From: Pseudomonas sp. ZH-FAD
Lineage (GTDB): Bacteria; Pseudomonadota; Gammaproteobacteria; Pseudomonadales; Pseudomonadaceae
Reading direction: 5' to 3'
Length of the DNA stretch: 64,000 nt
Assembly: GCF_002803095.1 (NCBI RefSeq)
Contig: NZ_PGLR01000003.1
Coordinates: 124,001 to 188,000, forward strand
In this document: positions 34,224-46,414 of the stretch, one piece after another
Position numbering within the stretch: position 1 is the stretch's first letter
Layout of the letters: the number at the start of each line of letters is the position of its first letter
Notes under the pieces: model-generated
Told to the model about the DNA's origin: nothing
Database searches by the model: none
What the model saw: the letters and a program-made list of their open reading frames with translations, nothing else
Made by a program: the position numbers and the translations under genes

Positions 34224-34417
34224 TGCTGGCGAGGATAAAGGACTCGCTGCCGTTTGGCCAGTATCGCGTCTTCCACAGAGGATAGAAGCTCCACCGGAGC
34301 TGTGTCTTTCCGTCACATCCCTGCATCATCCTCAAGCTGGTGTTTTTCCTGCATGCTCGTCAGCGGGCATCCATGTCGGATGCCCGGGCTTCATGCTGGT
34401 TTGGGGAGAAGTGAAGG

Positions 34418-34912
34418 ATGAATTGGGCGGAACGTCTGCGTACGGGCATGCATGGCCTGGCGGAATCCTTGGGTAATCTGCTGATGGAGGCCTTCCATTA
34501 CCTGGCGCTGTTCGCTATCGGGGCGATCACGGCCTGGGCGGGGGTGATGACCTTCATCGGCATGCTGGAGAAGGGACACATCACGGTCGATGACATTCTG
34601 TTGCTGTTCATCTACCTGGAATTGGCGGCGATGGTGGGCATCTACTTCAAGACCAACCACATGCCGATTCGCTTCATGATCTACGTGGCGATCACCGCGT
34701 TGACCCGTTTGCTGATTTCCGACATTTCTCACACCCACAAACCGACTTGGGGCGTGGTGATGGTGTCGGGAGCGATCCTGCTGCTGGCCCTGGCGATTCT
34801 GGTGGTGCGCTACGCCTCGTCGCGTTTTCCGGCGGTGGCTGGCCCGCACCCGCGCAGCAAGGCGCGTAACCGCGAGGACGCCGAGTCCGAGCGCGACGAT
34901 GCGTCTGACTGA
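34418..34912 (+). CDS. psiE: PsiE family phosphate-starvation-inducible protein
   Basis: The 164-residue membrane protein has four hydrophobic segments (YLALFAIGAITAWAGVMTFIG, ILLLFIYLELAAMVGIYF, MIYVAITALTRLLI, VVMVSGAILLLALAILVV) and matches the PsiE family. E. coli psiE is induced by phosphate starvation through PhoB; I see no clear Pho box here. GAAGTGAAGGATG gives a usable ribosome-binding site. A GTAGGGTGGAT...ATCCACCC inverted repeat follows the stop. Confidence 0.85.
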   Translation: MNWAERLRTGMHGLAESLGNLLMEAFHYLALFAIGAITAWAGVMTFIGMLEKGHITVDDILLLFIYLELAAMVGIYFKTNHMPIRFMIYVAITALTRLLISDISHTHKPTWGVVMVSGAILLLALAILVVRYASSRFPAVAGPHPRSKARNREDAESERDDASD

Positions 34913-34915
34913 ATG

Positions 34916-34960
34916 TAGGGTGGATCGGGGCGCGTAGATGACGCTCTTTTCATCCACCCC
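34916..34960. repeat. GTAGGGTGGAT / ATCCACCC inverted repeat
   Basis: GTAGGGTGGAT starts just after the psiE stop, and ATCCACCC closes the repeat before 34960. The arms are shorter than at 5652-5704 and the loop is longer, but the GTAGG start is shared. It may act as a weak terminator between psiE and the convergent helicase gene. Confidence 0.5.
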
Positions 34961-34986
34961 GTTGAGCGTCATGGTGGAGCGAGACG

Positions 34987-37617
<2,631 letters not shown>

Positions 37618-37763
37618 CAACGAAGCCCCGTGGCGAAAAGGAATGGGCGCATGACTGGGCCGTGGCAATGCAAAGCCACAGATTTTCGCATAGCCGCGTG
37701 ACGATTAGCAGGCGTGGTACCGAGATTACCGACGGTAGGGTGGGGCGACGGGTTGTTTTCGTC

Positions 37764-38636
37764 CTACAGGAATGCGGCGCGATACTGCCCCGGTGTGGCG
37801 CCCAGTGCCTGGCGAAAACGATTGCTGAAATGGCTGGCGCTGGCGAAGCCGCAGGCCAGTGCCACCTCGCTCAGAGCGGGGGCTGGCTGACGTAGCATCT
37901 GGCAGGCACGTGCCAGGCGCCGGGCCAACACGTAGCGATGAGGCGGCAGGCCGAAGCTGCTCTGGAACATGCGCGCGAAGTGGTATTCCGACAGGGCACA
38001 AAGCGCGGCCAGCTGGCTCAGCGGCAGCGGCGTCTCCAGATGCTGCTCGATGAACTCGCGCACACGCCTGCGTTGCAGCGGTGCCAGGCCACCCTTGAGG
38101 CGCAGGCCCTGGCGCAGGCCAACCTGGTTGAGTAGCGCATGGTCGAGCAACTGGTGAGCCAGGCTGCTGGCCAGCAGGCGTTCGCCCGGTTCCTGCCAGT
38201 CGAGGGTGCACAGCTGGCGGAAGCGCGCGGACTGTTCGGCGTCCTCGAGAAAGGTCGCTTCTTCCAGTTGCAGGCTGCGCGGTTCGCGATCGAGCAGGGC
38301 GACCGCGCCAAGGGCGAACTGCTCCTGCTCTATATAGAGGTGGGCAAGCTGAATCTCGCCATTGATGATCCAGGCCGACTGGTGCTCGGCCGGCAGGATG
38401 CACAGTTTGTCTGGAGCGCCCTTGTTGCCGGGTTGCTCGCGGCGAAAGGTGCCAGTGCCGCCACTGAGGTAGCACGACAGCGTGTGGTGGCTGGGGGCAA
38501 GGTAGTCACGCGCATCATGGGCGTTGCTCCAGCGTGCCACGGCCATGCCGTTGCCCAGTTCGGCCATGGCGTGCAGCCGCGCGTTGGGCGAGCGGCTCAT
38601 GCTCTGGAATACCTGCAGATGTTCGAATTGCGCCAT
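37764..38636 (-). CDS. AraC family transcriptional regulator
   Basis: The 290-residue regulator has a C-terminal AraC double helix-turn-helix (LPLSQLAALCALSEYHFARMFQSSFGLPPHRYV and SEVALACGFASASHFSNRFRQALGATPGQYR). Its N-terminal half is a cupin-like sensing domain (HHTLSCYLSGGTGTFRRE). ATG 38636 is preferred because GGGAG lies six bases upstream, whereas the ATG two codons earlier abuts it. It is divergent to bglX, 205 bases away, and could control that gene. The inducer is not known. Confidence 0.88.
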   Translation of the reverse strand: MAQFEHLQVFQSMSRSPNARLHAMAELGNGMAVARWSNAHDARDYLAPSHHTLSCYLSGGTGTFRREQPGNKGAPDKLCILPAEHQSAWIINGEIQLAHLYIEQEQFALGAVALLDREPRSLQLEEATFLEDAEQSARFRQLCTLDWQEPGERLLASSLAHQLLDHALLNQVGLRQGLRLKGGLAPLQRRRVREFIEQHLETPLPLSQLAALCALSEYHFARMFQSSFGLPPHRYVLARRLARACQMLRQPAPALSEVALACGFASASHFSNRFRQALGATPGQYRAAFL

Positions 38637-38841
38637 CACCATCTCCCGAATGCGGCCATGCTACGCCTGCCGACAGGCAAAACCAGAGGCGAAGAAAAAA
38701 ATGCGCAAGTTTGTGAAAGTCTGGGGTCGTAATTGCTGGAACGCCTTTGAATGGTGCTTAAGTTTTTTTGCACCAACCCGCGGCGCGGCGCGAGGACTCG
38801 GAGTATCGTGGCGGCCATTCAAACAATGATTCGCATCCCGG

Positions 38842-41148
38842 ATGCCGCTCTCGATGAAATACCTGCACCACTTCGCTCTTGCCTCTGCCTTGATCCTCCC
38901 CAACCTGCTGGCTGCCGCGCCTTCGGTCGATGACAAATCGGCCTTCATCGCCGATCTGGTCGGGCGCATGACCTTGGAGGAAAAGGTCGGCCAACTGCGT
39001 CTGATCAGCATTGGCGGCGACATGCCGCGTGAGCGCATCCGCGAAGAGATGGCCGCAGGGCGTATCGGCGCCACCTTCAACTCGGTGGTGCGCCCGGAAA
39101 ACCGCCCGATGCAGGAGGCGGCGCTGCGCAGTCGCCTGGGTATCCCGGTGTTCTTCGCCTACGACATCATCCACGGCCATCGCACTACTTTTCCGATTGG
39201 GCTGGGGCTGGCCTCGAGCTGGGACATTCCTGCCATCGAGAACAGCGCACGGGTCGCGGCCTTCGAGGCCAGCGCCGATGGCCTGGACATGACCTTCGCG
39301 CCGACCGTCGATATTTCCCGCGATCCACGCTGGGGTCGCACGTCCGAAGGTTTCGGCGAGGACCCGTACCTGGTTTCGCGCATTGCCGCCGCGATGGTTC
39401 ACGGTTATCAGGGTAAGGATCCCAGCGACCCGCAGCGCATCATGGCCAGCGTCAAGCACTTCGCCCTGTACGGCGCGGTGGAGGGTGGGCGCGACTACAA
39501 CGTGGTCGACATGAGCCCGATGCGCATGTATCAGGATTACCTGCCGCCTTATCGCGCCGCCATCGATGCCGGTGCCGGCGGGGTGATGGTGGCGCTGAAC
39601 GCGATCAATGGCGTGCCAGCTTCGGCCAATACCTGGCTGCTGCGTGATCTGCTGCGTCGCGACTGGGGCTTCAAGGGCGTGGCGCTCAGCGACCACGGTG
39701 CGATCACCGAACTGCTGCGCCATGGTGTGGCCGCCGATGGCCGTGAGGCTGCAAAACTGGCCGTCACGGCGGGGGTCGGCATGAGCATGGCCGACACGCT
39801 CTACGATCAGGAGCTGCCTGCTTTGGTGCGCAGCGGCGCGGTGCCGCAGAGTGTGCTGGATGAAGCCGTCACCCATGTACTGAACACCAAGTACGACCTT
39901 GGCCTGTTCCACGATCCGTTCCGCCGCATCGGCCGCGCCGAAGACGACCCGGCCGACGTCAATGCCGAAAGCCGCCTGCACCGCACCGATGCGCGGGCCA
40001 TGGCGCGCGACTCCCTGGTGCTGCTGGAAAACCATGGCGACACCCTGCCGCTGAGCAAGAAGACCACCGTCGCCTTGATCGGCCCGCTCGCCGATTCGCC
40101 CGTGGACATGCTCGGCAGCTGGTCGGCGGTCGGTGTGGCCGAGCAGGCAGTGACCCTGCGCAAGGGCATGGAGGCGGCGCTGCAAGGCCAGGGCAAGCTG
40201 CTCTACGCCGTCGGCGCCAACGTCACCGACGATGCCCATGTGATCAATTACCTCAACCAGCTCAACTGGGATCGCCCGGAAGTGGTGCTGGACAAGCGCA
40301 CGCCGCAGGCGATGCTGGAGGAGGCTGTGCGTGTGGCTTCCCAGGCCGACGTCATCGTCGCTGCGGTGGGGGAGGCGCGGGGGATGTCCCACGAGTCGTC
40401 CAGCCGCACGCGTCTGGATCTGCCGGACAGCCAGCAGGCGCTGCTGCGCGCGCTCAAGGCCACCGGCAAGCCGCTGGTGCTGGTGTTGATGAACGGCCGC
40501 CCGCTGGCGCTCGGCTGGGAGAAGGAAAACGCCGATGCGATGCTGGAGACCTGGTACAGCGGCATCGAGGGCGGCAATGCCATCGCCGACGTGCTGTTCG
40601 GTGAGCACAACCCCTCTGGCAAGCTACCGATCACCTTCCCACGTTCAGTCGGGCAGATTCCCACTTACTACAACCACCTGCGCCTGGGCCGTCCGTACAC
40701 ACCCGGCACGCCGGGCAACTACACCTCGCAGTATTTCGAGGAGCCCAACGGCCCTCTGTATCCGTTCGGCTACGGTCTGAGCTACAGCGACTTCCAGCTG
40801 TCGGCGCCGAAGCTGTCTGCCGAGCGCATGACGCCGGGCGAGAAGATTCGCGTCAGCGTCACGTTGAAGAATACCGGGGCACGGGCTGGCGCGACCGTGG
40901 TGCAGCTGTACCTGCACGACGAGGCCGCTTCGGTGATCCGTCCGGTGAAGGAACTCAAGGATTTTCGCAGGGTCAAGCTTGAAGCAGGTGAGGCGCGCGA
41001 GCTGAGTTTCGAGATCGACGAAACCATGCTGCGTTTCTATAACGCCAGCCTGCAGCATGTCAGCGAGCCAGGTGCCTTCCGTGTCCAGTTGGGGCTGGAT
41101 TCGGAGAGCGTGCAGGAGGCGCGTTTCGAACTGTTGCCACGCCAATGA
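38842..41148 (+). CDS. bglX: Beta-glucosidase BglX (GH3), periplasmic
   Basis: This 768-residue glycoside hydrolase of family 3 has a signal peptide (MKYLHHFALASALILPNLLAAA), the N-terminal barrel with nucleophile Asp284 in GVALSDHGAI, the glycine-rich AVGEARGMSHESSSR domain, and a fibronectin-like C-terminal domain (GARAGATVVQLYLHD). It releases glucose from beta-glucosides in the periplasm. The start is ATG 38842 or ATG 38854 (MKYLHH); neither has a clear ribosome-binding site. The next genes make periplasmic beta-glucans, so a role in glucan turnover is plausible. Confidence 0.93.
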   Translation: MPLSMKYLHHFALASALILPNLLAAAPSVDDKSAFIADLVGRMTLEEKVGQLRLISIGGDMPRERIREEMAAGRIGATFNSVVRPENRPMQEAALRSRLGIPVFFAYDIIHGHRTTFPIGLGLASSWDIPAIENSARVAAFEASADGLDMTFAPTVDISRDPRWGRTSEGFGEDPYLVSRIAAAMVHGYQGKDPSDPQRIMASVKHFALYGAVEGGRDYNVVDMSPMRMYQDYLPPYRAAIDAGAGGVMVALNAINGVPASANTWLLRDLLRRDWGFKGVALSDHGAITELLRHGVAADGREAAKLAVTAGVGMSMADTLYDQELPALVRSGAVPQSVLDEAVTHVLNTKYDLGLFHDPFRRIGRAEDDPADVNAESRLHRTDARAMARDSLVLLENHGDTLPLSKKTTVALIGPLADSPVDMLGSWSAVGVAEQAVTLRKGMEAALQGQGKLLYAVGANVTDDAHVINYLNQLNWDRPEVVLDKRTPQAMLEEAVRVASQADVIVAAVGEARGMSHESSSRTRLDLPDSQQALLRALKATGKPLVLVLMNGRPLALGWEKENADAMLETWYSGIEGGNAIADVLFGEHNPSGKLPITFPRSVGQIPTYYNHLRLGRPYTPGTPGNYTSQYFEEPNGPLYPFGYGLSYSDFQLSAPKLSAERMTPGEKIRVSVTLKNTGARAGATVVQLYLHDEAASVIRPVKELKDFRRVKLEAGEARELSFEIDETMLRFYNASLQHVSEPGAFRVQLGLDSESVQEARFELLPRQ

Positions 41149-41384
41149 GGGTGTGGCCCAAGGAGGCGAAAAATATACTCGCGCGAGCACCTGTGCCGGA
41201 CTTCACGATCTGGTAATAATGCGCAGAAAGAATCCGCGCATGCGGAGACGTCACCGTTCGGTTGGCTGTCTGCATCGTGCTCGCGTTGTGTTTGTACCAT
41301 TCGCCCGTTTTCAACTCCCTGCAGCGGCCGCCCCTGGGCTTGCCGCTGCTTGTCAGTACGTGTTGCCCTGGAGGCTGTGTGTCG

Positions 41385-42944
41385 ATGAGTCGTTGTTCTG
41401 GAGCCCGTATGGGCAAGGCCGGCAAGCTGGCCCTCTGTGTGCTCCCTCTGTTGTTCGCTGCCCAGAGCTGGGCCTTCGATCTGGATGATGTGGCGGTCAA
41501 GGCCAAGGCGCTTGCCGCCGAAAGCTACAGCGCCCCGCAAAGCAATCTGCCGGCTGCGCTGCGCGAATTGCCGTTCGCTGGCTATCAGAAGGTGCGCTTC
41601 CTTGAGGAAAAAGCACACTGGGCTGATGGCAAGACGCCGTTCCGGCTGTACTTCTTCCACCAGGGCATGCACTTCGATGTGCCGGTGAAGATCAACGAAG
41701 TGACCGCCGAAGGCACCCAGGAAATCAAGTACGACCCGTCGATGTTCGACTTCGGCGATCTCAACCTGAACCCGGATGACCTCAAGGATCTGGGCTTCGC
41801 CGGCTTCAAGGTGATCAACGAGATCAATGCCAAAGGTACACATGACGAAGTGATGAGTGTGCTGGGCGCCAGCTACTTCCGTATCGTCGGCAAGGGCCAG
41901 GTGTTCGGCCTCTCCGCGCGTGGCCTGGCCATCGACACCGCGCTGCCATCGGGCGAAGAGTTCCCGCGTTTCAGCGAATTCTGGATCGAGAAGCCTCAGC
42001 CCGATCGCCGCAGCCTGGTGATCTACGCACTGCTCGACTCGCCGCGTGCCACCGGCGCTTACCGCATGGAAATCAAACCGGGGCGCGACAGCGTGCTCGA
42101 GGTGCAATCGAAGGTCTACCTGCGTGAGAACGTCGAGAAGCTCGGCATCGCGCCGCTGACCAGCATGTACCTGTTCGGTGCCAACCAGCCCTGGCCGCGC
42201 CCGAATTACCGCCCGCAACTGCATGACTCCGATGGTCTGGCCATCCATGCCGGCAATGGCGAGTGGATCTGGCGTCCGCTGAACAACCCGCAGCGCCTCA
42301 ACGTCAGCAGCTATCGTATCGACAACCCACGTGGCTTCGGCCTGATGCAGCGTGGTCGCGACTTCAACCAGTATCAGGATCTCGACGACCGCTACGAGCT
42401 GCGCCCGAGCGGCTGGGTGGAAACCGTCGGCGATTGGGGCGCTGGTCATGTCGAACTGGTGGAGATCCCCACGCCGGACGAAACCAACGACAACATCGTC
42501 GCCCTGTGGCGCCCCGAGAAGTTGCCGGCCCCGGGGGAGTCGCTGGATGTGGCCTATCGCCTACACTTCAGCCGTGACGACGCCAAACTGCACGATCCGC
42601 AACTGGCCATGGTCAGCCAGACCCGGCTGTCGGAGGGTGATATCAAGCAGGCCAACCTGATTCGTCAGGCTGATGGCAGTACTGCACTGGTGGTCGATTT
42701 CGTCGGTGAGGAGCTGGCCAAGCGTTCGCCCGACGCGGCGCCGACCGTTCAGGTCAGCGTCGATGGCAACGCCGAGTTGCTGGAAGACAGCCTGCGTTAC
42801 AACCCGGTCAGCAAAGGCTGGCGCCTGATGTTGCGCATCAAGGTCAAGAACCCGGCGCAGCCGGTGGAAATGCGCGCTGCCCTGGTCGAGGACGGCAAGC
42901 CCTTGTCGGAAACCTGGAGCTATCAGCTGCCTTCCCATGAATAA
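41385..42944 (+). CDS. opgG: Periplasmic glucan biosynthesis protein OpgG
   Basis: The 519-residue protein is OpgG (MdoG), needed to branch and release osmoregulated periplasmic glucans. A signal peptide ([18 protein letters not shown]) precedes the family start [18 protein letters not shown]. The beta-sandwich core carries typical motifs ([41 protein letters not shown]). ATG 41385 has GGAGG ten bases upstream; ATG 41409 or GTG 41379 are alternatives, and the frame is open to 41262. The 3' end overlaps opgH by eight bases, forming the usual opgGH operon. Confidence 0.93.
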   Translation: MSRCSGARMGKAGKLALCVLPLLFAAQSWAFDLDDVAVKAKALAAESYSAPQSNLPAALRELPFAGYQKVRFLEEKAHWADGKTPFRLYFFHQGMHFDVPVKINEVTAEGTQEIKYDPSMFDFGDLNLNPDDLKDLGFAGFKVINEINAKGTHDEVMSVLGASYFRIVGKGQVFGLSARGLAIDTALPSGEEFPRFSEFWIEKPQPDRRSLVIYALLDSPRATGAYRMEIKPGRDSVLEVQSKVYLRENVEKLGIAPLTSMYLFGANQPWPRPNYRPQLHDSDGLAIHAGNGEWIWRPLNNPQRLNVSSYRIDNPRGFGLMQRGRDFNQYQDLDDRYELRPSGWVETVGDWGAGHVELVEIPTPDETNDNIVALWRPEKLPAPGESLDVAYRLHFSRDDAKLHDPQLAMVSQTRLSEGDIKQANLIRQADGSTALVVDFVGEELAKRSPDAAPTVQVSVDGNAELLEDSLRYNPVSKGWRLMLRIKVKNPAQPVEMRAALVEDGKPLSETWSYQLPSHE

Positions 42945-45477
42945 CACTCTAAACCCTACGCAAATCCAGGAGTATCTGGGAGAACTGCCGCTCGATCATG
43001 AGCGGCAGCAGGCCTTGGCTGATCGAGTCGAAGAGGAGGGCGGCGATCTTGCGACACTGCATCGCGCCCTGCACGAGGACGATCAGCTAGCGACCGAGCC
43101 CCAGGAGGAAACCCGCGAGATGCTCGACTCGGTGCCAGCCCGCCTGGCACTGGGCTGGCCGGATGCGCTCGAGCGCGGCTGCCGCATCGTGCAGGACCAC
43201 CAGGGTCGGCCCACCATCGATTCGACCCCTCCGATCAGACGCACGCGTATGGTGCCGGAGCCCTGGCAGACCAATATCCTGGATCGCGGTTGGCGCCGTC
43301 TGAAGGGCGAGAAACCCGCCCCGCGACCTCGTACACGCGAGAGCGAAGACTTCGCCGAAGAGCGTTGGCGGCATGTCGCGGCGGTGCGTCGTGCCGCGCT
43401 GCTGGTATTGATGATCACGCAGACCGTGGTCGCCACCTGGTACATGAAGTCGGTGCTGCCCTATCAGGGCTGGTCGCTGGTCGATCTGGGCCTGGTGTTC
43501 GAGCAGCCCTGGCAGGAGTCGGCGCGGCAGATCCTGCCCTATGTGGTGCAGACCAGCATCCTGGCGCTGTTCGCCCTGCTGTTCTGTTGGGTGTCGATGG
43601 GCTTCTGGACCGCGCTGATGGGCTTCTTCCAACTGCTCAAGGGGCATGATCGCTACAGCATCTCGGCCACCAGCTGCGGTGACGAGCCGATTTCGCCACG
43701 GGCGCGTACGGCATTGGTGATGCCGATCGCCAACGAGCACGTGCCGCGCGTGTTCGCCGGTCTGCGCGCGACGTTCGAGTCGCTCAAGGCTACCGGGCAG
43801 CTCGATCACTTCGACTTCTTCGTTCTCAGCGACAGCAACGACCCAGATATCTGCGTGGCCGAACAACAGGCCTGGATGGAGCTGTGCCGCGAGGTGGAAG
43901 GCTTCGGCCATATCTTCTATCGCCGCCGTCGGCGTCGGGTGAAGCGCAAGAGCGGCAACATCGACGACTTCTGCCGGCGCTGGGGCAGCAACTACCGCTA
44001 CATGGTGGTGCTCGATGCCGACAGCGTGATGAGCGGCGAATGCCTGACCCGCCTGGTACGCCTGATGGAGGCCAATCCGGGTGCCGGCATCATCCAGACC
44101 GCGCCCAAGGCGTCCGGGATGGACACCCTCTATGCGCGGCTGCAACAGTTTGCTACCAGCGTCTACGGGCCGCTGTTCACCGCTGGCCTCAACTTCTGGC
44201 AGCTGGGTGAATCGCATTACTGGGGCCACAACGCGATCATTCGGGTCAAACCCTTCATCGAGCACTGCGCCCTGGCGCCGCTGCCGGGCACCGGTTCCTT
44301 CGCCGGCGCGATCCTCTCCCACGATTTCGTCGAAGCCGCGCTGATGCGCCGCGCCGGTTGGGGCGTATGGATCGCCTACGACCTGCCGGGCAGCTATGAA
44401 GAGTTGCCGCCGAACCTGCTCGACGAGCTCAAGCGTGACCGCCGCTGGTGCCATGGCAACCTGATGAACTTCCGCCTGTTCCTGGTGCGTGGCATGCACG
44501 CGGTACACCGCGTGGTGTTTCTCACCGGGGTCATGTCCTACCTGTCCGCGCCGCTGTGGCTGTTGTTCCTGGTGCTCTCGACCTGCCTGCTGGCGATTCA
44601 TACGCTGATGGTGCCGGAGTACTTCCTGCAGCCCAACCAGCTCTATCCACTGTGGCCGCGCTGGCAGCCACACGAGGCCATCGCCCTGTTCTCGGCGACC
44701 ATGACCCTGCTGTTCCTGCCCAAGCTGCTCAGCGTGCTGCTGATCTGGATCAAGGGTGCCGAGGCCTACGGTGGGCGCACGCGGGTGCTGTTGTCGATGC
44801 TGCTGGAGGCGTCCTGCTCGGTGCTGCTGGCGCCGGTGCGCATGCTGTTCCACAGCCTGTTCGTCACCGCCGCCTTCCTCGGTTGGTCGGTGCAGTGGAA
44901 CTCGCCGCAGCGCGTGGATGACTCGACCCCCTGGAGCGAAGCCTTCCGCCGTCATGGCACCCAGGTACTGATCGGTATCAGCTGGACGGCGCTGGTGGCC
45001 TGGCTCAACCCGGACTTCCTCTGGTGGCTGGCACCCATCGTCATTTCACTGGTGCTGTCGCCAGTGGTCTCGGTGCTGACCAGCCGCACGGCACCGGGCC
45101 TGGCAGCGCGGCGCTGCAAGCTGTTCCTGATTCCGGAAGAACACAAGGTGCCGGTGGAGCTGAGCAACACCGCCGAGTATGAGCAACTGAACAGCTCACG
45201 GGCTCTGCGCAAGGGCTTCCTGCGTGCAGTGGTCGACCCGCTGTACAACGCCCTGGTCTGCGCCATGGCCCGTGCCCGCCACGCCAAGGTGGTGCCGGCT
45301 GCCGAAGCGCTGCGCGACGAGCGTATCGATGAAATCCTCAGCGCCGGGCCTGAGGGTAAGGTCGAGGCGACCCGCTGGCGTCTGCTCAACGATCCTGACG
45401 GCATGGCCCGCCTGCACGCGCGCATCTGGCAGGAGCCGCAATATCACGCCTGGCGCGAAGCCCTGCGCGACGTCTGA
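42937..45477 (+). CDS. opgH: Glucan glucosyltransferase OpgH
   Basis: This 846-residue inner-membrane enzyme polymerises glucose from UDP-glucose into the beta-1,2 backbone of periplasmic glucans. After a long cytoplasmic N-terminus and two membrane helices ([35 protein letters not shown]), the GT2 domain shows the D-x-D type [11 protein letters not shown] and the acceptor motif [10 protein letters not shown] (here [14 protein letters not shown]). Further helices follow from about residue 520. The ATG overlaps the opgG stop region. A stable hairpin lies just after the stop. Confidence 0.94.
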   Translation: MNNTLNPTQIQEYLGELPLDHERQQALADRVEEEGGDLATLHRALHEDDQLATEPQEETREMLDSVPARLALGWPDALERGCRIVQDHQGRPTIDSTPPIRRTRMVPEPWQTNILDRGWRRLKGEKPAPRPRTRESEDFAEERWRHVAAVRRAALLVLMITQTVVATWYMKSVLPYQGWSLVDLGLVFEQPWQESARQILPYVVQTSILALFALLFCWVSMGFWTALMGFFQLLKGHDRYSISATSCGDEPISPRARTALVMPIANEHVPRVFAGLRATFESLKATGQLDHFDFFVLSDSNDPDICVAEQQAWMELCREVEGFGHIFYRRRRRRVKRKSGNIDDFCRRWGSNYRYMVVLDADSVMSGECLTRLVRLMEANPGAGIIQTAPKASGMDTLYARLQQFATSVYGPLFTAGLNFWQLGESHYWGHNAIIRVKPFIEHCALAPLPGTGSFAGAILSHDFVEAALMRRAGWGVWIAYDLPGSYEELPPNLLDELKRDRRWCHGNLMNFRLFLVRGMHAVHRVVFLTGVMSYLSAPLWLLFLVLSTCLLAIHTLMVPEYFLQPNQLYPLWPRWQPHEAIALFSATMTLLFLPKLLSVLLIWIKGAEAYGGRTRVLLSMLLEASCSVLLAPVRMLFHSLFVTAAFLGWSVQWNSPQRVDDSTPWSEAFRRHGTQVLIGISWTALVAWLNPDFLWWLAPIVISLVLSPVVSVLTSRTAPGLAARRCKLFLIPEEHKVPVELSNTAEYEQLNSSRALRKGFLRAVVDPLYNALVCAMARARHAKVVPAAEALRDERIDEILSAGPEGKVEATRWRLLNDPDGMARLHARIWQEPQYHAWREALRDV

Positions 45478-45483
45478 TCATCC

Positions 45484-45512
45484 GTCACGCCCCCGCCTGC
45501 CGGGGGCGTGAC
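45484..45512 (+). terminator. Terminator-like hairpin after opgH
   Basis: A perfect 12-base stem GTCACGCCCCCG with loop CCTGC lies seven bases after the opgH stop. The stem is very GC-rich, but no T-tract follows, so it may protect the 3' end as much as terminate. Confidence 0.6.
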
Positions 45513-45668
45513 GTGATGCCCTTCTGACATACCCGCTAACATCTATAGGCGCATCAACGCTCTGCTGCACGGCACCATTACGTCTGGGGCGGGTCTTTGC
45601 CTCGGATGGGGCATTCGGCCGTCTGGCCTGAGCACCGTTTTCGTACATGACATTGGAGAGGAACCACG

Positions 45669-46202
45669 ATGTCGAATCTGCATGATTCCGCGCAGCGCTA
45701 TGGTGCGGTTACACGCTGGCTGCACTGGGGCATGGCCGTTTTGCTGGGGTGGCAATTCTTGACCGTACTGGCGCATGCGCTGATGGAAGACAGCGCGCTG
45801 GATAAATTCCTCTGGGGGACGCACAAGGCGACCGGGCTGTTGCTCATGGTGCTGGTGGTGATTCGCCTGCTCTGGGCGTTGTACAACAGCAGCCGCCGGC
45901 CGGCGCCAGTCAGCACACTGGCACGCTTCGGCCACCTGGCGTTGTATGGCCTGCTGTTCGTGATTCCCTTTGTCGCGCTGCTACGCCAGTATGGCTCGGG
46001 CCGCGAGTTCGTCGCCTTCGGCATGACCATCATGCCCGGCTTCAGCGACGCCAAGATCGAATGGATGATCGCGCCCGCCAGCCTGCTGCATGGCAACCTC
46101 GGCTGGCTGCTGCTGTTCATGGTCATCGGCCACGCGGCCATGGCTTTCGTTCATCGCCGTCAGGGCGGCGAGGATGTGCTGGCGCGCATGATCGGGCGCT
46201 GA
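45669..46202 (+). CDS. cybB: Cytochrome b561
   Basis: This 177-residue inner-membrane di-haem cytochrome has four helices and the haem-ligand histidines expected in VTRWLHWGMAVLLGW, GTHKATGLLLMVLVV, ARFGHLALYGLLF and LLHGNLGWLLLFMVIGHAAM. It probably oxidises ubiquinol and may reduce superoxide like E. coli CybB. GAGAGGAAC precedes ATG 45669. It is followed by a region carrying a predicted small RNA. Confidence 0.9.
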   Translation: MSNLHDSAQRYGAVTRWLHWGMAVLLGWQFLTVLAHALMEDSALDKFLWGTHKATGLLLMVLVVIRLLWALYNSSRRPAPVSTLARFGHLALYGLLFVIPFVALLRQYGSGREFVAFGMTIMPGFSDAKIEWMIAPASLLHGNLGWLLLFMVIGHAAMAFVHRRQGGEDVLARMIGR

Positions 46203-46253
46203 CTCAGGGTGGTATGGCAAAAGGCTTACACGCCCAGGCGGCAACCACCACTA

Positions 46254-46280
46254 TTGCCATCGCGAGCCGATCTCTAATCT
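46254..46280 (+). promoter_or_regulatory. Predicted promoter of the GGA-hairpin small RNA
   Basis: TTGCCA at 46254-46259 resembles a -35 element and TAATCT at 46275-46280 a -10 element, 15 bases apart. The preceding C makes CTAATCT, close to RpoS-type -10 sequences. Transcription would start near 46287. A CTTACA at 46225-46230 resembles half of the GacA upstream site TGTAAG-N6-CTTACA; the other half is not conserved. Confidence 0.4.
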
Positions 46281-46286
46281 ACACAC

Positions 46287-46397
46287 ATCCCCTGCAGCGA
46301 CGGATCGCTGAGGATCAAGGACGATGACCAGGCCAGGATTGGCTGCCGACAGGATGTCGGATGGTTGGGAAGAAACCCGCTTCGGCGGGTTTTTTGT
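46287..46397 (+). ncRNA. Rsm/Csr-type small RNA with GGA-loop hairpins
   Basis: About 110 bases with no protein frame contain three consecutive hairpins, each presenting GGA in its loop: CAGCGA-CGGA-TCGCTG (46295-46310), GCCA-GGAT-TGGC (46332-46343) and CCGAC-AGGAT-GTCGG (46346-46360). Four more GGA motifs lie in the linkers (46312, 46319, 46359, 46368). It ends in a textbook terminator AAACCCGC-TTCG-GCGGGTTT plus T-run (46373-46395). GGA in loops is the binding signature of RsmA/CsrA, so this RNA probably sequesters RsmA-type proteins, like RsmX/Y/Z or the RpoS-dependent RgsA. Which known family it belongs to, if any, I cannot say. It lies between cybB and the convergent MFS gene. Confidence 0.75.
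46373..46396 (+). terminator. Intrinsic terminator of the small RNA
   Basis: An eight-base stem AAACCCGC/GCGGGTTT with a stable TTCG loop is followed by six T residues. It lies 170 bases beyond cybB and most directly ends the small RNA. Confidence 0.9.
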
Positions 46398-46414
46398 TGT
46401 CTGCGGAAAAGTGC

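Noticed and set aside
43087..44955. 622-codon minus-strand frame opposite opgH
   Set aside because: Antisense shadow of a well-conserved gene with no recognisable domain.
46211..46230. Full GacA upstream site before the small RNA
   Set aside because: Only the CTTACA half is present; the expected TGTAAG half reads TATGGC, so a true GacA palindrome is not supported.
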